Made by a program: the position numbers and the translations under genes
Shown: one piece after another, positions 1-8,707 of the stretch
How the letters are laid out: each line of letters starts with the position of its first letter
Numbering within the stretch: position 1 is the stretch's first letter
Source: JBBPYC01 sp038200275
GTDB lineage: Bacteria; Pseudomonadota; Gammaproteobacteria; Burkholderiales; Burkholderiaceae_C
Assembly (NCBI GenBank): GCA_038200275.1
Contig: JBBPYC010000003.1
Coordinates: 1 to 64,000, forward strand
Length of the DNA stretch: 64,000 nt
Direction of reading: 5' to 3'
The notes under the pieces: model-generated
Told to the model about the DNA's origin: nothing
Database searches by the model: none
Seen by the model: the letters and a program-made list of their open reading frames with translations, nothing else

Positions 1-117
1 AACTGGGTCGACTGGTTCAACAAACGCAGGCTGCTGGAGCCGATCGGCAACATCCCGCCGGCCGAGGCCGAAGCCAACTACTATTTGCAAGTCCACGGGT
101 CCGCCATGTCGGTGTGA
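1..117 (+). CDS. IS3-family transposase OrfB, C-terminal fragment cut by the window edge
   Basis: The frame is open from base 1 and ends at TGA 115-117. The visible tail contains WVDWFNKRRLLEPIG and IPPAEAEANYYLQ, a typical C-terminus of the IS3-family DDE integrase (OrfB), just after its catalytic glutamate region. OrfB carries out strand transfer together with OrfA as a frameshifted fusion. The catalytic domain is not in the window, so whether the copy is intact cannot be judged. Confidence 0.8.
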   Translation, partial: NWVDWFNKRRLLEPIGNIPPAEAEANYYLQVHGSAMSV

Positions 118-156
118 CTCAAGCCAATGAGCCTCCGGGAAACCCGGGGCGGTTCA
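1..156 (+). mobile_element. Right end of an IS3-family insertion sequence (left part outside the window)
   Basis: The segment holds the last 38 codons of an IS3-type integrase-like transposase, followed by a short noncoding end. That end closes with CCGGGGCGGTTCA at 144-156, the CA-3' terminus and GC-rich terminal repeat expected of many IS3 elements (recalled pattern, not aligned here). Immediately after base 156 the sequence continues inside an IS110 transposase gene, so this terminus is taken as the insertion boundary. The other terminal repeat and the target-site duplication lie outside the window. Confidence 0.75.
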
Positions 157-1034
157 GTCAGCACCGCCGACTTGGCCCCCTGGATCAACAAGGTGCGCAG
201 GTAGGTGTCGCCGCGCTTGGTGATGCGGCCCAGGTTGTTCTTGCCGCCGCTGGAGTTTTGCCTCGGCACCAAGCCCAGCCAGGCGCCGAACTGCGCGCCG
301 TTCTTGAATTGGTGGAAGTCGCCGACGGTGGCCACCACCGCCGAGGCGGTCACGGGGCCGACGCCCAGAAGTTGCTCGGCCTGGCGCGCCTGCTCGTCGG
401 CCTTGAGGTGGGCGGCGATGCGCTCGTCGCACCAGGCCAGGTGTGCGTCGAGCTCTTGCCACTGTTGTTGGGCACGCTGCAGCGCCAGTCGGGCCAGACC
501 GCCGAGCTCGTTGCTAGCGTCCTCAATGGCGTCGGGCAGCGCCTCGCGCAGCACAGCCGGCTTTTGCGCGAACACCAGCCCGAACTCGGCCAGCAGCCCG
601 CGGATGCGGTTGATGCAGGCGGTGCGCTCGGCTTTGAAGCCTTCGCGCAGGCGGTGGATGCACAGCAGGCTTTGCTGCTCGACGGTCTTGATGGGTACGA
701 AGTGCATGGTGGGGCGCGAGGCGGCTTCGCAGATGGCGGCCGCATCGTTGGCGTCGTTCTTGCCTCCTTTGCCTTGCAACCGATAGGGCGCAACCAAGTG
801 GGCGGCCATGATGCGGGCATCCAGCCCCAGCGCCACCAGACGGCGCGCCCAGTGATGGGAACTGGCGCTGGCCTCCATCGCCACCAGGCAGCCGGGCGGC
901 AACTGGGCGCACCAAGCCAAGAACTTGGCGCGCGGCAATGCCCGGCTGATAACCCGCTGACCGGCCGCATCGACGGCGTGAACCTGAATCACGTTCTTGG
1001 CCAAATCGACACCAACGCGTGTAATCTCGCTCAT
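157..1034 (-). pseudogene. IS110-family transposase, 3' end cut off by the IS3 insertion
   Basis: The start is ATG at 1034, preceded by AGGAGA at 1041-1046; a longer reading from 1052 lacks this spacing. The N-terminal RuvC-like DEDD domain shows D10, E54, D94 and D97 (GVDLAKN, AMEAS, KNDANDA). The C-terminal Tnp_20 domain carries GVGPVTASAVVA and the serine-containing PRQNSSGGKNN. IS110 recombinases normally continue about 40-60 residues past the LLIQGAKSAVL motif. Here homology stops at base 157, where IS3 terminal DNA begins; translation would read into the IS3 end as an artificial tail to base 81. The element is therefore probably inactive unless the IS3 copy excises precisely. Confidence 0.85.
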
Positions 1035-1345
1035 GGGACTTCTCCTTTGCAAACAAGGCTGCAGATTGACTTCTCACCGATTCAATCTTGGCACTCGTTG
1101 CCGTTGCCGAGCAAGGCGGGAAGTCCCTTCGTATTCGTTGGATGGTTCGACTTAGAGAAAGTCTGCGGTTGGATGCAAGAAACGCTCTGCTTTGCGGAGC
1201 AACGCATGCAGATGATCCCTGCTGAAAATTGCAGGAAGTCAACCCGCCGCGATCGAACTTCCGTATTTTTTTGGCAGTCGCAAAGAAAAACACCCGATTT
1301 GTCGCGAGTGTCTGTCTTATAAGCGTTGATATTGCTTACGGAATT
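1035..1345 (-). other. Noncoding flank upstream of the IS110 transposase, possible bridge-RNA region
   Basis: No credible gene lies in these 311 bases. The part next to the transposase start is where IS110 elements of the IS621 type carry their noncoding end and guide (bridge) RNA. Possible stems are AAGTC/GACTT (1121-1125 with 1149-1153), GCTC/GAGC (1184-1187 with 1197-1200) and CCTGC/GCAGG (1218-1222 with 1231-1235). The outer boundary of the element could not be located. The RNA assignment is inference from family biology, not seen directly. Confidence 0.35.
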
Positions 1346-1420
1346 TGGTGGGCGGTGCAGGGTTTGAACCTGCGACCCCTGCCGTGTGAAGGCAGTGCTC
1401 TACCGCTGAGCTAACCGCCC
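1346..1420 (-). tRNA. tRNA-Val with anticodon CAC
   Basis: On the minus strand the cloverleaf is complete: acceptor GGGCGGT pairs with ACCGCCC, the D arm is GCTC/GAGC, and the anticodon arm CTGCC/GGCAG encloses loop TTCACAC with anticodon CAC (reads GUG). The T arm GCAGG/CCTGC carries TTCAAAC, and CCA is genome-encoded at 1346-1348. It lies downstream of dnaQ on the same strand. Between them an 8-bp stem, TTGCCTGT/ACAGGCAA (1429-1450), has no T-run and is not a clear terminator. Confidence 0.97.
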
Positions 1421-1480
1421 GCTGGACCTTGCCTGTGGCTTGACAGGCAACGCGAGATTATGCCAGAGCCTGAATTGTCA

Positions 1481-2191
1481 TCAGGCGCCCCGCCAGACGG
1501 CTTGGCCGCCAGCCACCTTGTCAAGTTGCTGCAGGATCGATTCATGCGCCTGCAGCTCGTCGTCAGTTGCCGTCAGTACTGTGAGATTGAGCGTCGAGAA
1601 GTCGATCCGAGTCGTCGTGCGACTGCTCAGCGCGGAATGCTCCTCTGCATCCAGCTCGACCAACAGTGGGTCTTGGCCGCGCGTGAGGTTGATATAAACG
1701 TCAGCCAGCAATTCGGCATCGAGCAAGGCGCCATGAAGCGTCCGGCTCGAATTGTCGACATCCAGCCGGTCGCACAGTGCATCAAGCGAGTTGCGCTTGC
1801 CCGGGTACAGGTCTTTTGCGAGTGCCAGCGTGTCGGTCACTTCGCCGCCGGTGCAGTCGAGCAAGCGCGCCCGGCCGATCAGTTCGAGCTCCTTGTTCAA
1901 AAAACCGACGTCGAACGCAGCGTTGTGGATGATCAGCTCGGCGCCTGCAAGATAGTCGAGCAGTTCAGGCGCGATCTGCTCGAATAGCGGCTTGTCGCGC
2001 AGGAATTCGTTGCTGATGCCGTGCACCTTCAGCGCATCTTCATGGCTGTCGCGGCCCGGGTTCAGGTAGAAATGCTTGTTGTTGCCGCTCAGCTTGCGGT
2101 TCAGCAGCTCGACGCAACCGATCTCGATAATTCGGTCCCCGTTTTCAGCTGACAAGCCGGTGGTTTCTGTGTCTAGAACGATCTGGCGCAT
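1481..2191 (-). CDS. dnaQ: DNA polymerase III epsilon subunit (3'-5' proofreading exonuclease)
   Basis: The 236-residue protein carries the DEDDh exonuclease set: D7 and E9 in DTETTG, D94 in HNAAFD, and H153/D158 in HGALLDAE. It proofreads the replicative polymerase in complex with the alpha (DnaE) and theta-like subunits. Residues after about 170 include the linker and C-terminal alpha-binding tail. Length matches the family. It is transcribed towards tRNA-Val; rnhA, a common neighbour elsewhere, is not beside it in the window. The start is the ATG giving MRQIVLDTETTG, the usual N-terminus. Confidence 0.96.
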   Translation of the reverse strand: MRQIVLDTETTGLSAENGDRIIEIGCVELLNRKLSGNNKHFYLNPGRDSHEDALKVHGISNEFLRDKPLFEQIAPELLDYLAGAELIIHNAAFDVGFLNKELELIGRARLLDCTGGEVTDTLALAKDLYPGKRNSLDALCDRLDVDNSSRTLHGALLDAELLADVYINLTRGQDPLLVELDAEEHSALSSRTTTRIDFSTLNLTVLTATDDELQAHESILQQLDKVAGGQAVWRGA

Positions 2192-2238
2192 GGCTTTGAT
2201 TATCCTTCGGGTAAGACAACTCCAAAGAAAGCCAGCCC

Positions 2239-2997
2239 ATGTTCAGCCTTGACGGAAAAGTAGCCTTGATCACTGGTGGCAACGGCGGCATTGGCCTGGG
2301 CATGGCGACTGGGCTGGCGCAGGCAGGCGCGCGGGTCGTGATCGTCGGGCGCAACCAGCAGAAGTCTGACGATGCGGTGGCCGGGTTGCGCGCGCAAGGC
2401 TACCGGGCCGACGCAATGACGGCCGACGTGGCAAATGAAGACTCGGTGCAGGACTTGATCAGTCAGGTCAGCCAGCGCTGCGGGCGCTTGGACATCCTGG
2501 TCAACAACGCAGGCATCAACATCCGCCGGACGGCGCATGAAATGTCGCTGGCCGACTGGACATCCGTGCTTGACACGAACCTGACCAGCGCCTTCCTCTG
2601 CGCCCGCGCTGCCTATGCCCCGATGAAGGCAGCCGGCGGCGGCAAGATCATCAACATCGGCTCGATGATGTCGATCTTTGGCGCGTCATTCGCACCGGCT
2701 TACGGCGCCAGCAAAGGCGGAATCGTGCAATTCACCCGATCAATCGCCGCAGCCTGGGCGCCGGACAACATCCAGGCCAATGCGGTGCTGCCGGGCTGGA
2801 TTGACACGGAATTGACCAAAAAAGCTCGTACCGACGTGGACGGACTACACGACAAAGTGCTGGCGCGCACCCCGGCTGGGCGTTGGGGCACACCGGCAGA
2901 CATGGCAGGCATCGCCGTGTTCTTGGCAAGCAGTGCATCGGACTTTGTCACAGGCACCGCGATTCCGGTTGACGGGGGTTACTCTTCGCAGGGTTGA
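2239..2997 (+). CDS. SDR-family NAD(P)-dependent oxidoreductase
   Basis: This is a classical short-chain dehydrogenase of 252 residues: cofactor motif TGGNGGIG (12-19), NNAG (89-92), catalytic S142, Y155 and K159 (YGASK), and the C-terminal PVDGGYS. The sequence resembles the 2-deoxy-D-gluconate 3-dehydrogenase/gluconate 5-dehydrogenase branch, but substrate cannot be fixed from sequence. It is divergent from dnaQ (47 bp between starts) and convergent with the isc operon (33 bp between stops). It has no obvious pathway partner nearby. Confidence 0.88.
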   Translation: MFSLDGKVALITGGNGGIGLGMATGLAQAGARVVIVGRNQQKSDDAVAGLRAQGYRADAMTADVANEDSVQDLISQVSQRCGRLDILVNNAGINIRRTAHEMSLADWTSVLDTNLTSAFLCARAAYAPMKAAGGGKIINIGSMMSIFGASFAPAYGASKGGIVQFTRSIAAAWAPDNIQANAVLPGWIDTELTKKARTDVDGLHDKVLARTPAGRWGTPADMAGIAVFLASSASDFVTGTAIPVDGGYSSQG

Positions 2998-3030
2998 ATG
3001 GTCGCCACAAGTGCCGGAGCCGGCGCAGCC

Positions 3031-3369
3031 TCAGTGGTTTTCTTTGGCGTGATTGATTGAGTATTTGGGAATCTCGATCGTCACGTCCTGCTGCGCGAGG
3101 ATCGCCTGACACGACAGGCGCGAGTTGGGCTCCAGCCCCCAGGCGCGGTCGAGCAGATCTTCTTCTTCTTCTTCCTGCTCGTTCAGCGACGCCAGACCTT
3201 CGCGCACGATCACGTGGCACGTGGTGCAGGCGCGGCTCATCTCGCAGGCGTGCTCGATGTTGATCTTGTTGTCCAACAGCGCCTCGCAAATCGAAGTGCC
3301 GGCCGGCGCGCTGACCTCAGCACCGTTCGGACAATATTCGGGGTGCGGTAAAACCTTGATGACGGGCAT
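3031..3369 (-). CDS. fdx: ISC-type [2Fe-2S] ferredoxin
   Basis: The 112-residue adrenodoxin-like ferredoxin has cluster ligands C42, C48, C51 and C87 (CEMSRACTTC ... LSC). It supplies electrons for cluster assembly on IscU and is the last gene of the isc operon, 17 bp after hscA. An acidic run of glutamates (about 65-70) lies in the partner-binding face region. No iscX gene follows; the next gene downstream is the convergent dehydrogenase. Confidence 0.95.
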   Translation of the reverse strand: MPVIKVLPHPEYCPNGAEVSAPAGTSICEALLDNKINIEHACEMSRACTTCHVIVREGLASLNEQEEEEEDLLDRAWGLEPNSRLSCQAILAQQDVTIEIPKYSINHAKENH

Positions 3370-3386
3370 GGTGTGAAAGTGAGTTC

Positions 3387-5255
3387 TCAGATGCTGTCAA
3401 GGCGTTTGCCTGACAACGCATGTTGAATGCTGTGGTTCATGCGTTCGGCCGCGAAATGTTCGGTGGTTTGCGCGAGCGCATCGGTCGCCGCCTCGATTGC
3501 AACCGGCTCGGCAGACTTGTCCGCAATGTCGCGCAGTGTTGCCATCGCATCTCGGATCGACTGCTGCTCCGCGGTATCGATCAGCCGGCCATCCGAGTCC
3601 AGCGCGCTTTGCGTGGCCATCAGCAGCCGATCTGCATCGACCTTGGCCTCGGCCAACGCACGCGCCTGCACGTCGGCTTCAGCGGTTGAGAAACTCGCTT
3701 GCAGCATCTCGGCGATCTGCTCATCGGACAAACCATAAGACGGTTTCACATCGATTTGCGCCTCGACGCCGCTGACCTGTTCACGTGCCGACACGTTGAG
3801 CAGCCCGTCCGCATCGACGGTGAAGGTAACTCGGATACGCGCTGCGCCGGCGGTCATTGGCGGGATGCCACGCAGCTCGAAGCGTGCCAGGCTGCGGCAA
3901 TCGACGACCAAGTCCCGCTCTCCCTGCACCACGTGCAGCGCAAGCGCGGTCTGGCCGTCCATGTAGGTCGTAAAGTCCTGCGCCATCGCAGTGGGAATGG
4001 TCTGATTGCGCGGCACGATGCGCTCGACCAAGCCGCCCATCGTCTCCAGCCCCAGCGAAAGCGGGATCACATCGAGAAGCAGCAGATCGTCGCTTGAATT
4101 GCCGGCGAGCTGGTTGGCCTGAATGGCCGCGCCCAGCGCAACGACTTCGTCCGGGTTCAGATCGACCAGCGGTTCGCGGCCGAAGAAGTCTGCGACTGCG
4201 CGCCGCACCACCGGCATGCGGGTGGAGCCCCCGACCATGACCACGCCCTTCACGTCGTCCCGGCCCAGATCGGCATCGCGCAGCGCCTTGCGGGCAGCGG
4301 CAATGGTGCGTTCGGTCAGATGCGCCGTAGCGGCATCAAAATCGGATTTTTTCACATCAAAATCGATGGAGACGCCGGTGTGCAAAGCGTTTTTCGCTAT
4401 GGAAAATGGAGCAAAATCGGCGTTCGTCAGCGCTTCCTTGCAGGCACGCGCGGCGATGCGTGCGGCAGCCCGGTCATGCGCGTCGGCGAGCCGCGCGCCG
4501 GTTTGCTGAAGCACCCAATCGACCAGCGCCTGGTCGTAGTCGTCACCGCCCAACGCGGAGTCGCCGCGCGTAGCGACCACTTCGAATACCCCCTGCGTGA
4601 GCCGCAGGATCGAGATGTCGAAGGTTCCGCCGCCCAGATCAAACACGGCGTAAACGCCCTCGCTCGCGTTGTCCAAGCCGTAGGCAATCGCCGCTGCGGT
4701 GGGCTCATTGATCAGACGCAGCACCTCGATGCCGGCGAGCTTTGCTGCATCTTTGGTGGCCTGGCGCTGTGCATCGTCGAAATACGCGGGCACCGTGATG
4801 ACGGCGCCGTACAGCTCGTCATCGAACGAGTCTTCGGCGCGTTGGCGCAGGGTCGCCAGGATTTCCGCACTCAGCTCGACCGGCGACTTCTCACCCTGCA
4901 CGGTCTTGAGGCGCAGCATGCCGGGAGTGTCGATGAACTCGTGCGGGGAGTGTTCCGGTGCTTCCAAGTCAGCCAGCCCGCGGCCCATGAAGCGTTTGAA
5001 TGATGAAATCGTGTTGACCGGATCGTCGATACGGGAAGCCAGCGCGTCATATCCGATCTCGCGTCCGCCCTGCTCCAAGTACCGCACCACGGACGGGAGC
5101 AGCACCCGGCCCTGCGGGTCGCCCAGGCATTCGGCAACGCCGCTCCTGACCGCTGCAACCAGCGAATGCGTAGTGCCCAGGTCAATGCCGACGGCGATCT
5201 TGCGCGCGTGCGGGTCGGGCGAGTAGCCAGGTTCGGAGATTTGCAGCAATGCCAT
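3387..5255 (-). CDS. hscA: Fe-S assembly Hsp70 chaperone HscA
   Basis: The 622-residue Hsp70 has phosphate-1 motif GIDLGTTHS (about 23-31), phosphate-2 motif [11 protein letters not shown], adenosine motif VGGSTRMP and a C-terminal substrate-binding domain. With HscB it binds the LPPVK loop of IscU and drives cluster transfer. Residues about 282-301 ([15 protein letters not shown] and following) are encoded by low-GC DNA and match the dispersed repeat described separately. They lie in the nucleotide-binding domain lobe IIB area, where homologues as I recall them are shorter. The gene starts 47 bp after hscB. Confidence 0.95.
   Translation of the reverse strand: MALLQISEPGYSPDPHARKIAVGIDLGTTHSLVAAVRSGVAECLGDPQGRVLLPSVVRYLEQGGREIGYDALASRIDDPVNTISSFKRFMGRGLADLEAPEHSPHEFIDTPGMLRLKTVQGEKSPVELSAEILATLRQRAEDSFDDELYGAVITVPAYFDDAQRQATKDAAKLAGIEVLRLINEPTAAAIAYGLDNASEGVYAVFDLGGGTFDISILRLTQGVFEVVATRGDSALGGDDYDQALVDWVLQQTGARLADAHDRAAARIAARACKEALTNADFAPFSIAKNALHTGVSIDFDVKKSDFDAATAHLTERTIAAARKALRDADLGRDDVKGVVMVGGSTRMPVVRRAVADFFGREPLVDLNPDEVVALGAAIQANQLAGNSSDDLLLLDVIPLSLGLETMGGLVERIVPRNQTIPTAMAQDFTTYMDGQTALALHVVQGERDLVVDCRSLARFELRGIPPMTAGAARIRVTFTVDADGLLNVSAREQVSGVEAQIDVKPSYGLSDEQIAEMLQASFSTAEADVQARALAEAKVDADRLLMATQSALDSDGRLIDTAEQQSIRDAMATLRDIADKSAEPVAIEAATDALAQTTEHFAAERMNHSIQHALSGKRLDSI
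4355..4412 (-). repeat. Dispersed 17-mer-led repeat, in-frame copy inside hscA
   Basis: The 17-nt head GCTCCATTTTCCATAGC occupies 4412-4396 on the minus strand. It is followed by a GC-rich middle and a T-rich tail ending in ATTTTGATG. It starts on the first base of codon 282 of hscA and encodes A-P-F-S-I-A-K-N then T-G-V-S. Head length, reading frame and the nine-codon spacing from ATA to GGC match the copies in pepN and the acyl-CoA synthetase gene. Confidence 0.65.
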
Positions 5256-5302
5256 GCGGGGGTAAGTTCTTTCAGGGTAGGTTCAAGTTCGCCGCAGTGG
5301 GC

Positions 5303-5821
5303 TTAAGTTTCCAGTTGCTCCAGTCGGGCATCGACTTCACGCGCAAAACGCTGCACGAACATCAAGCCCCTGACCTCCACGGCTGCCGCCGCCGGATCAT
5401 TGTCCTGGTCAAGCAATTGCTCGCAGCGCTGCAGCATCTGCTGCCGCAAGGAGTGGACCTGCGCAAGAATCTCGCGGGCGTCGGCCGCAACCTTTGCTTC
5501 TTCAAGAGCTTCGCGCCATTCAAGCTGATGCATCAGGAACGCCGTCGGCATGGCCGTGTTGCGTTCTGCATCGATCGGCGCACCGCGCAACTCACACAGA
5601 TAGGCAGCGCGCCGCATTGGATCCTTCAGCCGTTGGTACGCCTCATTGATCCGCACCGACCACTGCATCGCGAGCCGCTGCGCTGCGTCACCTTGAGCGG
5701 CAAATCGGTCGGGGTGAGCCTCGCGCTGCAACGCTTTCCAGCGCGCATCGATCGCCGTACGGTCCTGCGCGACCTGGGCGTCAAGACCGAACAGCTCGAA
5801 GTCGTTGGCTTGCAGGTTCAA
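5303..5821 (-). CDS. hscB: Fe-S assembly J-domain co-chaperone HscB
   Basis: The 172-residue protein has an N-terminal J domain with the HPDRF signature that stimulates the HscA ATPase. The C-terminal helical domain (about 90-170) is the IscU-binding part. Length agrees with the family (about 170). It lies 72 bp after iscA, a gap that contains a terminator-like hairpin, so hscB-hscA-fdx may be transcribed less than iscRSUA. Confidence 0.94.
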   Translation of the reverse strand: MNLQANDFELFGLDAQVAQDRTAIDARWKALQREAHPDRFAAQGDAAQRLAMQWSVRINEAYQRLKDPMRRAAYLCELRGAPIDAERNTAMPTAFLMHQLEWREALEEAKVAADAREILAQVHSLRQQMLQRCEQLLDQDNDPAAAAVEVRGLMFVQRFAREVDARLEQLET

Positions 5822-5843
5822 AGCAACTGCCCCCGCGTCAGCA

Positions 5844-5870
5844 GAAAAAAGCCGCCTCGGGGGCGGCTTG
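5844..5870 (-). terminator. Intrinsic terminator-like hairpin between iscA and hscB
   Basis: On the minus strand the stem AAGCCGCC/GGCGGCTT (8 bp, 5-nt loop, 5849-5869) runs directly into six T residues (complement of the A-run 5845-5850). It has the form of a rho-independent terminator but sits inside the isc operon, 24 bases after the iscA stop. Partial termination would set a lower level for hscBA-fdx. Confidence 0.75.
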
Positions 5871-5893
5871 TCGATTGAGCCCGGTCATTCCTA

Positions 5894-6217
5894 TCAGACA
5901 CGGAACGACTCACCGCAACCGCAGCGATCCCGCTCTTTCGGGTTCAGGAACTTGAAGCCTTCGTTCAAGCCTTCACGCGCGAAATCGAGTTCGGTACCGT
6001 CGATGTAGGCCATGCTTTTCGGATCGACCAACACCTTCACGCCACGATCTTCAAACACCACGTCTTCTGGCTGTGGTTCGTCCACGTACTCGATCTGGTA
6101 GGCCAACCCAGAACATCCCGTGGTCTTCACGCCAAGCCGCACACCGACACCCTTGCCGCGCCGGGTCAGATAGCGCGTCACGTGGCGCGCGGCCGCTTCG
6201 GTCAGGGTGACTGCCAT
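5894..6217 (-). CDS. iscA: Iron-sulfur cluster assembly protein IscA (A-type carrier)
   Basis: The start is ATG at 6217, one base after the iscU stop, giving 107 residues beginning [12 protein letters not shown]; longer upstream readings enter iscU. The three carrier cysteines are present: C35 (TTGCSGLAY), C99 and C101 (RCGCGESF). A-type proteins deliver Fe-S clusters from IscU to apo-proteins. It is the fourth gene of the isc operon. Confidence 0.95.
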   Translation of the reverse strand: MAVTLTEAAARHVTRYLTRRGKGVGVRLGVKTTGCSGLAYQIEYVDEPQPEDVVFEDRGVKVLVDPKSMAYIDGTELDFAREGLNEGFKFLNPKERDRCGCGESFRV

Positions 6218-6218
6218 C

Positions 6219-6605
6219 TTAGTGAACGTGCTTCTTCTTGTAGTCGTCAACAGCCGCCTTGATCGCGTCCTCAGCCAGGATCGAACAGTGAATCTTGACC
6301 GGCGGCAGTGCGAGCTCCTGCGCAATCTGGCTATTCTTCAGGCTGGCCGCTTCATCCAGCGTCTTGCCCTTGACCCATTCGGTCACGAGCGAACTCGATG
6401 CGATAGCCGACCCGCAGCCGTAGGTCTTGAACCGCGCGTCCTCGATCACGCCGGTTTCTGGATTGACGCGGATCTGCAGCTTCATCACATCACCGCAAGC
6501 CGGCGCGCCGACCATGCCGGTGCCAACCGATTCGTCGCCCTTGTCGAACGAGCCGACGTTGCGGGGGTTTTCGTAGTGGTCAACCACTTTTTCGGAATAA
6601 GCCAT
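6219..6605 (-). CDS. iscU: Fe-S cluster scaffold protein IscU
   Basis: The 128-residue scaffold has ligand residues C37, D39, C64 and C107 (PACGD, YGCGSA, KIHCS) and the HscA recognition motif LPPVK at 100-104. It receives sulfur from IscS and assembles [2Fe-2S] and [4Fe-4S] clusters. Order and spacing (32 bp after iscS, 1 bp before iscA) are those of a standard isc operon. Confidence 0.97.
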   Translation of the reverse strand: MAYSEKVVDHYENPRNVGSFDKGDESVGTGMVGAPACGDVMKLQIRVNPETGVIEDARFKTYGCGSAIASSSLVTEWVKGKTLDEAASLKNSQIAQELALPPVKIHCSILAEDAIKAAVDDYKKKHVH

Positions 6606-6637
6606 GGCTGTTTCTCCTTGTGTTCAGTTCAATTCGG

Positions 6638-7858
6638 TCAGTGGGCAGCCCACTGGATCGTGCTGATGTCGATGCCATCCTGGTGCATCTCCCACAGCGG
6701 ACTCAAGTCGCGCAGCTTGGCCACGTTGTGTCGGATCGTGGAGATCGCGAAATCGATCTCTTCCTCGGTCGTGAAACGGCCGATCGTCATGCGCAAGCTG
6801 CTGTGTGCGAGTTCGTCGCTGCGGCCCAATGCGCGCAGCACATAACTCGGTTCCAGGCTCGCCGACGTGCAAGCTGAGCCGCTCGATACCGCCAGGCCTT
6901 TAATGCCCATGATCAGCGACTCGCCCTCGACGAAGTTGAAGCTCATGTTCACGTTGTGTGGCACGCGCTGGGTGGCGTGGCCATTCAAAAAGACTTGGTC
7001 GATGTCGCTGAAGCCGTCCATCAGCCGCTTGTGCAGTTTCCAGGCCTTGGCGTTGTCAGCTTCCATCTCGAGCCGGGCCAGACGGAACGCTTCGCCCATC
7101 CCGACGCACTGATGCGTCGGCAAGGTGCCCGAGCGCATGCCGCGCTCATGACCGCCACCGTGCATCTGTGCTTCCAGCCGTACCCTCGGCTTGCGCCGCA
7201 CATACAGTGCGCCGATCCCTTTGGGACCGTAAGTCTTGTGCGAGGCCAGGCTCATCAGGTCGACCGGCAGCGTCTTCACGTCAATTGCGACTTTGCCCGT
7301 GGACTGCGCAGCGTCGACGTGAAAGATGATGCCCTTCTCACGACACAGCGCACCAATGGCTGCAATGTCCTGAATCACGCCGATCTCGTTGTTGACGTGC
7401 ATCACACTGATCAGGATCGTGTCTGGCCGGATCGCTGCCTTCAGCACATCGAAGTCGAGTAGGCCGTCTTCCTGCACATCCAGATAGCTGACTTCAAAGC
7501 CCTGCCGTTCCAGTTCACGCATAGTGTCCAGCACGGCTTTGTGCTCGGTCTTCACCGTAATCAGATGCTTGCCCTTGGACTTATAGAAGTGCGCTGCGCC
7601 TTTGATGGCCAGATTGTCGGACTCCGTGGCACCGCTGGTCCAGACGATCTCCCGCGGATCGGCACCGATCAAATCAGCGATCTGGCCGCGCGCCTTCTCC
7701 ACTGCCGCTTCCGCTTCCCAGCCCCACGCATGACTGCGCGATGCCGGATTGCCGAAGTGCTCACGCAGCCACGGAATGATCGCATCGACCACACGCGGGT
7801 CGCACGGGGTGGTGGCGCCGTAGTCGAGATAGATGGGAAAGTGTGGGGTTACGTCCAT
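6638..7858 (-). CDS. iscS: Cysteine desulfurase IscS
   Basis: The enzyme is a pyridoxal-phosphate class V aminotransferase fold of 406 residues from ATG 7858; a TTG three codons upstream is less likely. PLP lysine is K208 (SHKTYGPKG), and the persulfide-forming C330 is in [14 protein letters not shown]. It mobilises cysteine sulfur for Fe-S clusters and tRNA thiolation. A 66-bp gap separates it from iscR. Confidence 0.97.
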   Translation of the reverse strand: MDVTPHFPIYLDYGATTPCDPRVVDAIIPWLREHFGNPASRSHAWGWEAEAAVEKARGQIADLIGADPREIVWTSGATESDNLAIKGAAHFYKSKGKHLITVKTEHKAVLDTMRELERQGFEVSYLDVQEDGLLDFDVLKAAIRPDTILISVMHVNNEIGVIQDIAAIGALCREKGIIFHVDAAQSTGKVAIDVKTLPVDLMSLASHKTYGPKGIGALYVRRKPRVRLEAQMHGGGHERGMRSGTLPTHQCVGMGEAFRLARLEMEADNAKAWKLHKRLMDGFSDIDQVFLNGHATQRVPHNVNMSFNFVEGESLIMGIKGLAVSSGSACTSASLEPSYVLRALGRSDELAHSSLRMTIGRFTTEEEIDFAISTIRHNVAKLRDLSPLWEMHQDGIDISTIQWAAH

Positions 7859-7924
7859 AGCGGTCAATTTCTGTTAATCAGAGCAATCAAGCCTGACGAG
7901 CTGCGCCAGTACCGATGCGTAGAG

Positions 7925-8458
7925 TCACTTGGCGAAGGCGCCGAGTGCGAACACCGAGTTCGGTGCGTTGACCCGGATCGGCTTGACCACCGGCATGCTG
8001 GAGATCGCCCGCTTGATGGCCGGCCGGTCTTCCACCAGCACACCTTTGGCCAATTGCTCGTCGACCATCTTCTGCAAGCTGACCGACGCCAGAAATTCAA
8101 CCATGCGCTGGTTCAGCGACGCCCACAGGTCGTGCGTCATGCAACGGCCTGCTTCATCGCCGTGGCAGTTTTCCTTGCCACCACATTGGGTCGAGTCGAT
8201 CGGTTCGTCGACCGAAACAATGATGTCGGCCACCGTGATGTCGGCCGCATTGCGTGCCAGCGTATAGCCACCGCCCGGCCCGCGCGTCGATTCAACGATC
8301 TCGTGGCGACGCAACTTGCCAAACAATTGTTCAAGATACGACAGCGAAATCTGCTGCCGCTGGCTGATCGCCGCCAATGTCACAGGACCATTGTTCTGGC
8401 GCAGTGCGAGATCGATCATCGCCGTGACCGCGAAACGGCCTTTGGTTGTCAAACGCAT
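7925..8458 (-). CDS. iscR: Rrf2-family Fe-S regulator IscR
   Basis: From ATG 8458 the protein is 177 residues with an N-terminal winged helix (MRLTTKGRFAVTAM). The cluster cysteines are C92, C98 and C106, followed by H109. In E. coli the corresponding residues are C92, C98, C104 and H107, so the second loop is two residues longer here. IscR holding [2Fe-2S] represses its own operon. A matching operator lies upstream at 8566-8591. Confidence 0.95.
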   Translation of the reverse strand: MRLTTKGRFAVTAMIDLALRQNNGPVTLAAISQRQQISLSYLEQLFGKLRRHEIVESTRGPGGGYTLARNAADITVADIIVSVDEPIDSTQCGGKENCHGDEAGRCMTHDLWASLNQRMVEFLASVSLQKMVDEQLAKGVLVEDRPAIKRAISSMPVVKPIRVNAPNSVFALGAFAK

Positions 8459-8565
8459 CTCATGTTCCTTTAAGGTTGATCGATAAATGATGGCAACCAG
8501 CGCTCCCGAGTCGTCTGAACCACCTAATCTCACCCGCCAAAAAACGCTTGTCTCAGCTCGAGGGC

Positions 8566-8595
8566 ATTTCCTGACTAATTCAGTCAAGTATAGCA
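8566..8595 (-). promoter_or_regulatory. iscR promoter with type-1 IscR-binding site
   Basis: Reading the minus strand, the extended -10 element TGCTATACT (8595-8587) leads into ATACTTGACTGAATTAGTC, then AGG. This matches the E. coli type-1 IscR consensus, ATA-S-YY-GACT, a 5-nt AT-rich centre and AGTC-RR-S, at nearly every conserved base (8591-8566). The operator overlaps the promoter and probable transcription start, as expected for negative autoregulation of the isc operon. The leader to iscR is about 110 nt. Confidence 0.8.
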
Positions 8596-8707
8596 CAAAC
8601 TTGATCGTTTTGCTCGGGTTTGCGTAGGTCCGCTTTGCCTATGACCACTTGCGGTCTGCCAATCGGTATTTCCCACCCTTGACAGATCAGGTTGTGGCGA
8701 AATAGTT

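Noticed and set aside
2998..3030. Bidirectional terminator between the dehydrogenase and fdx
   Set aside because: Only an imperfect GCCGG/CCGGC stem is seen and the T-rich stretch is separated from it, so a terminator cannot be supported.
8679..8684. TTGACA as a -35 element on the plus strand
   Set aside because: No suitable -10 at 16-18 bp and no plus-strand gene downstream; it lies beyond the uvrB stop.
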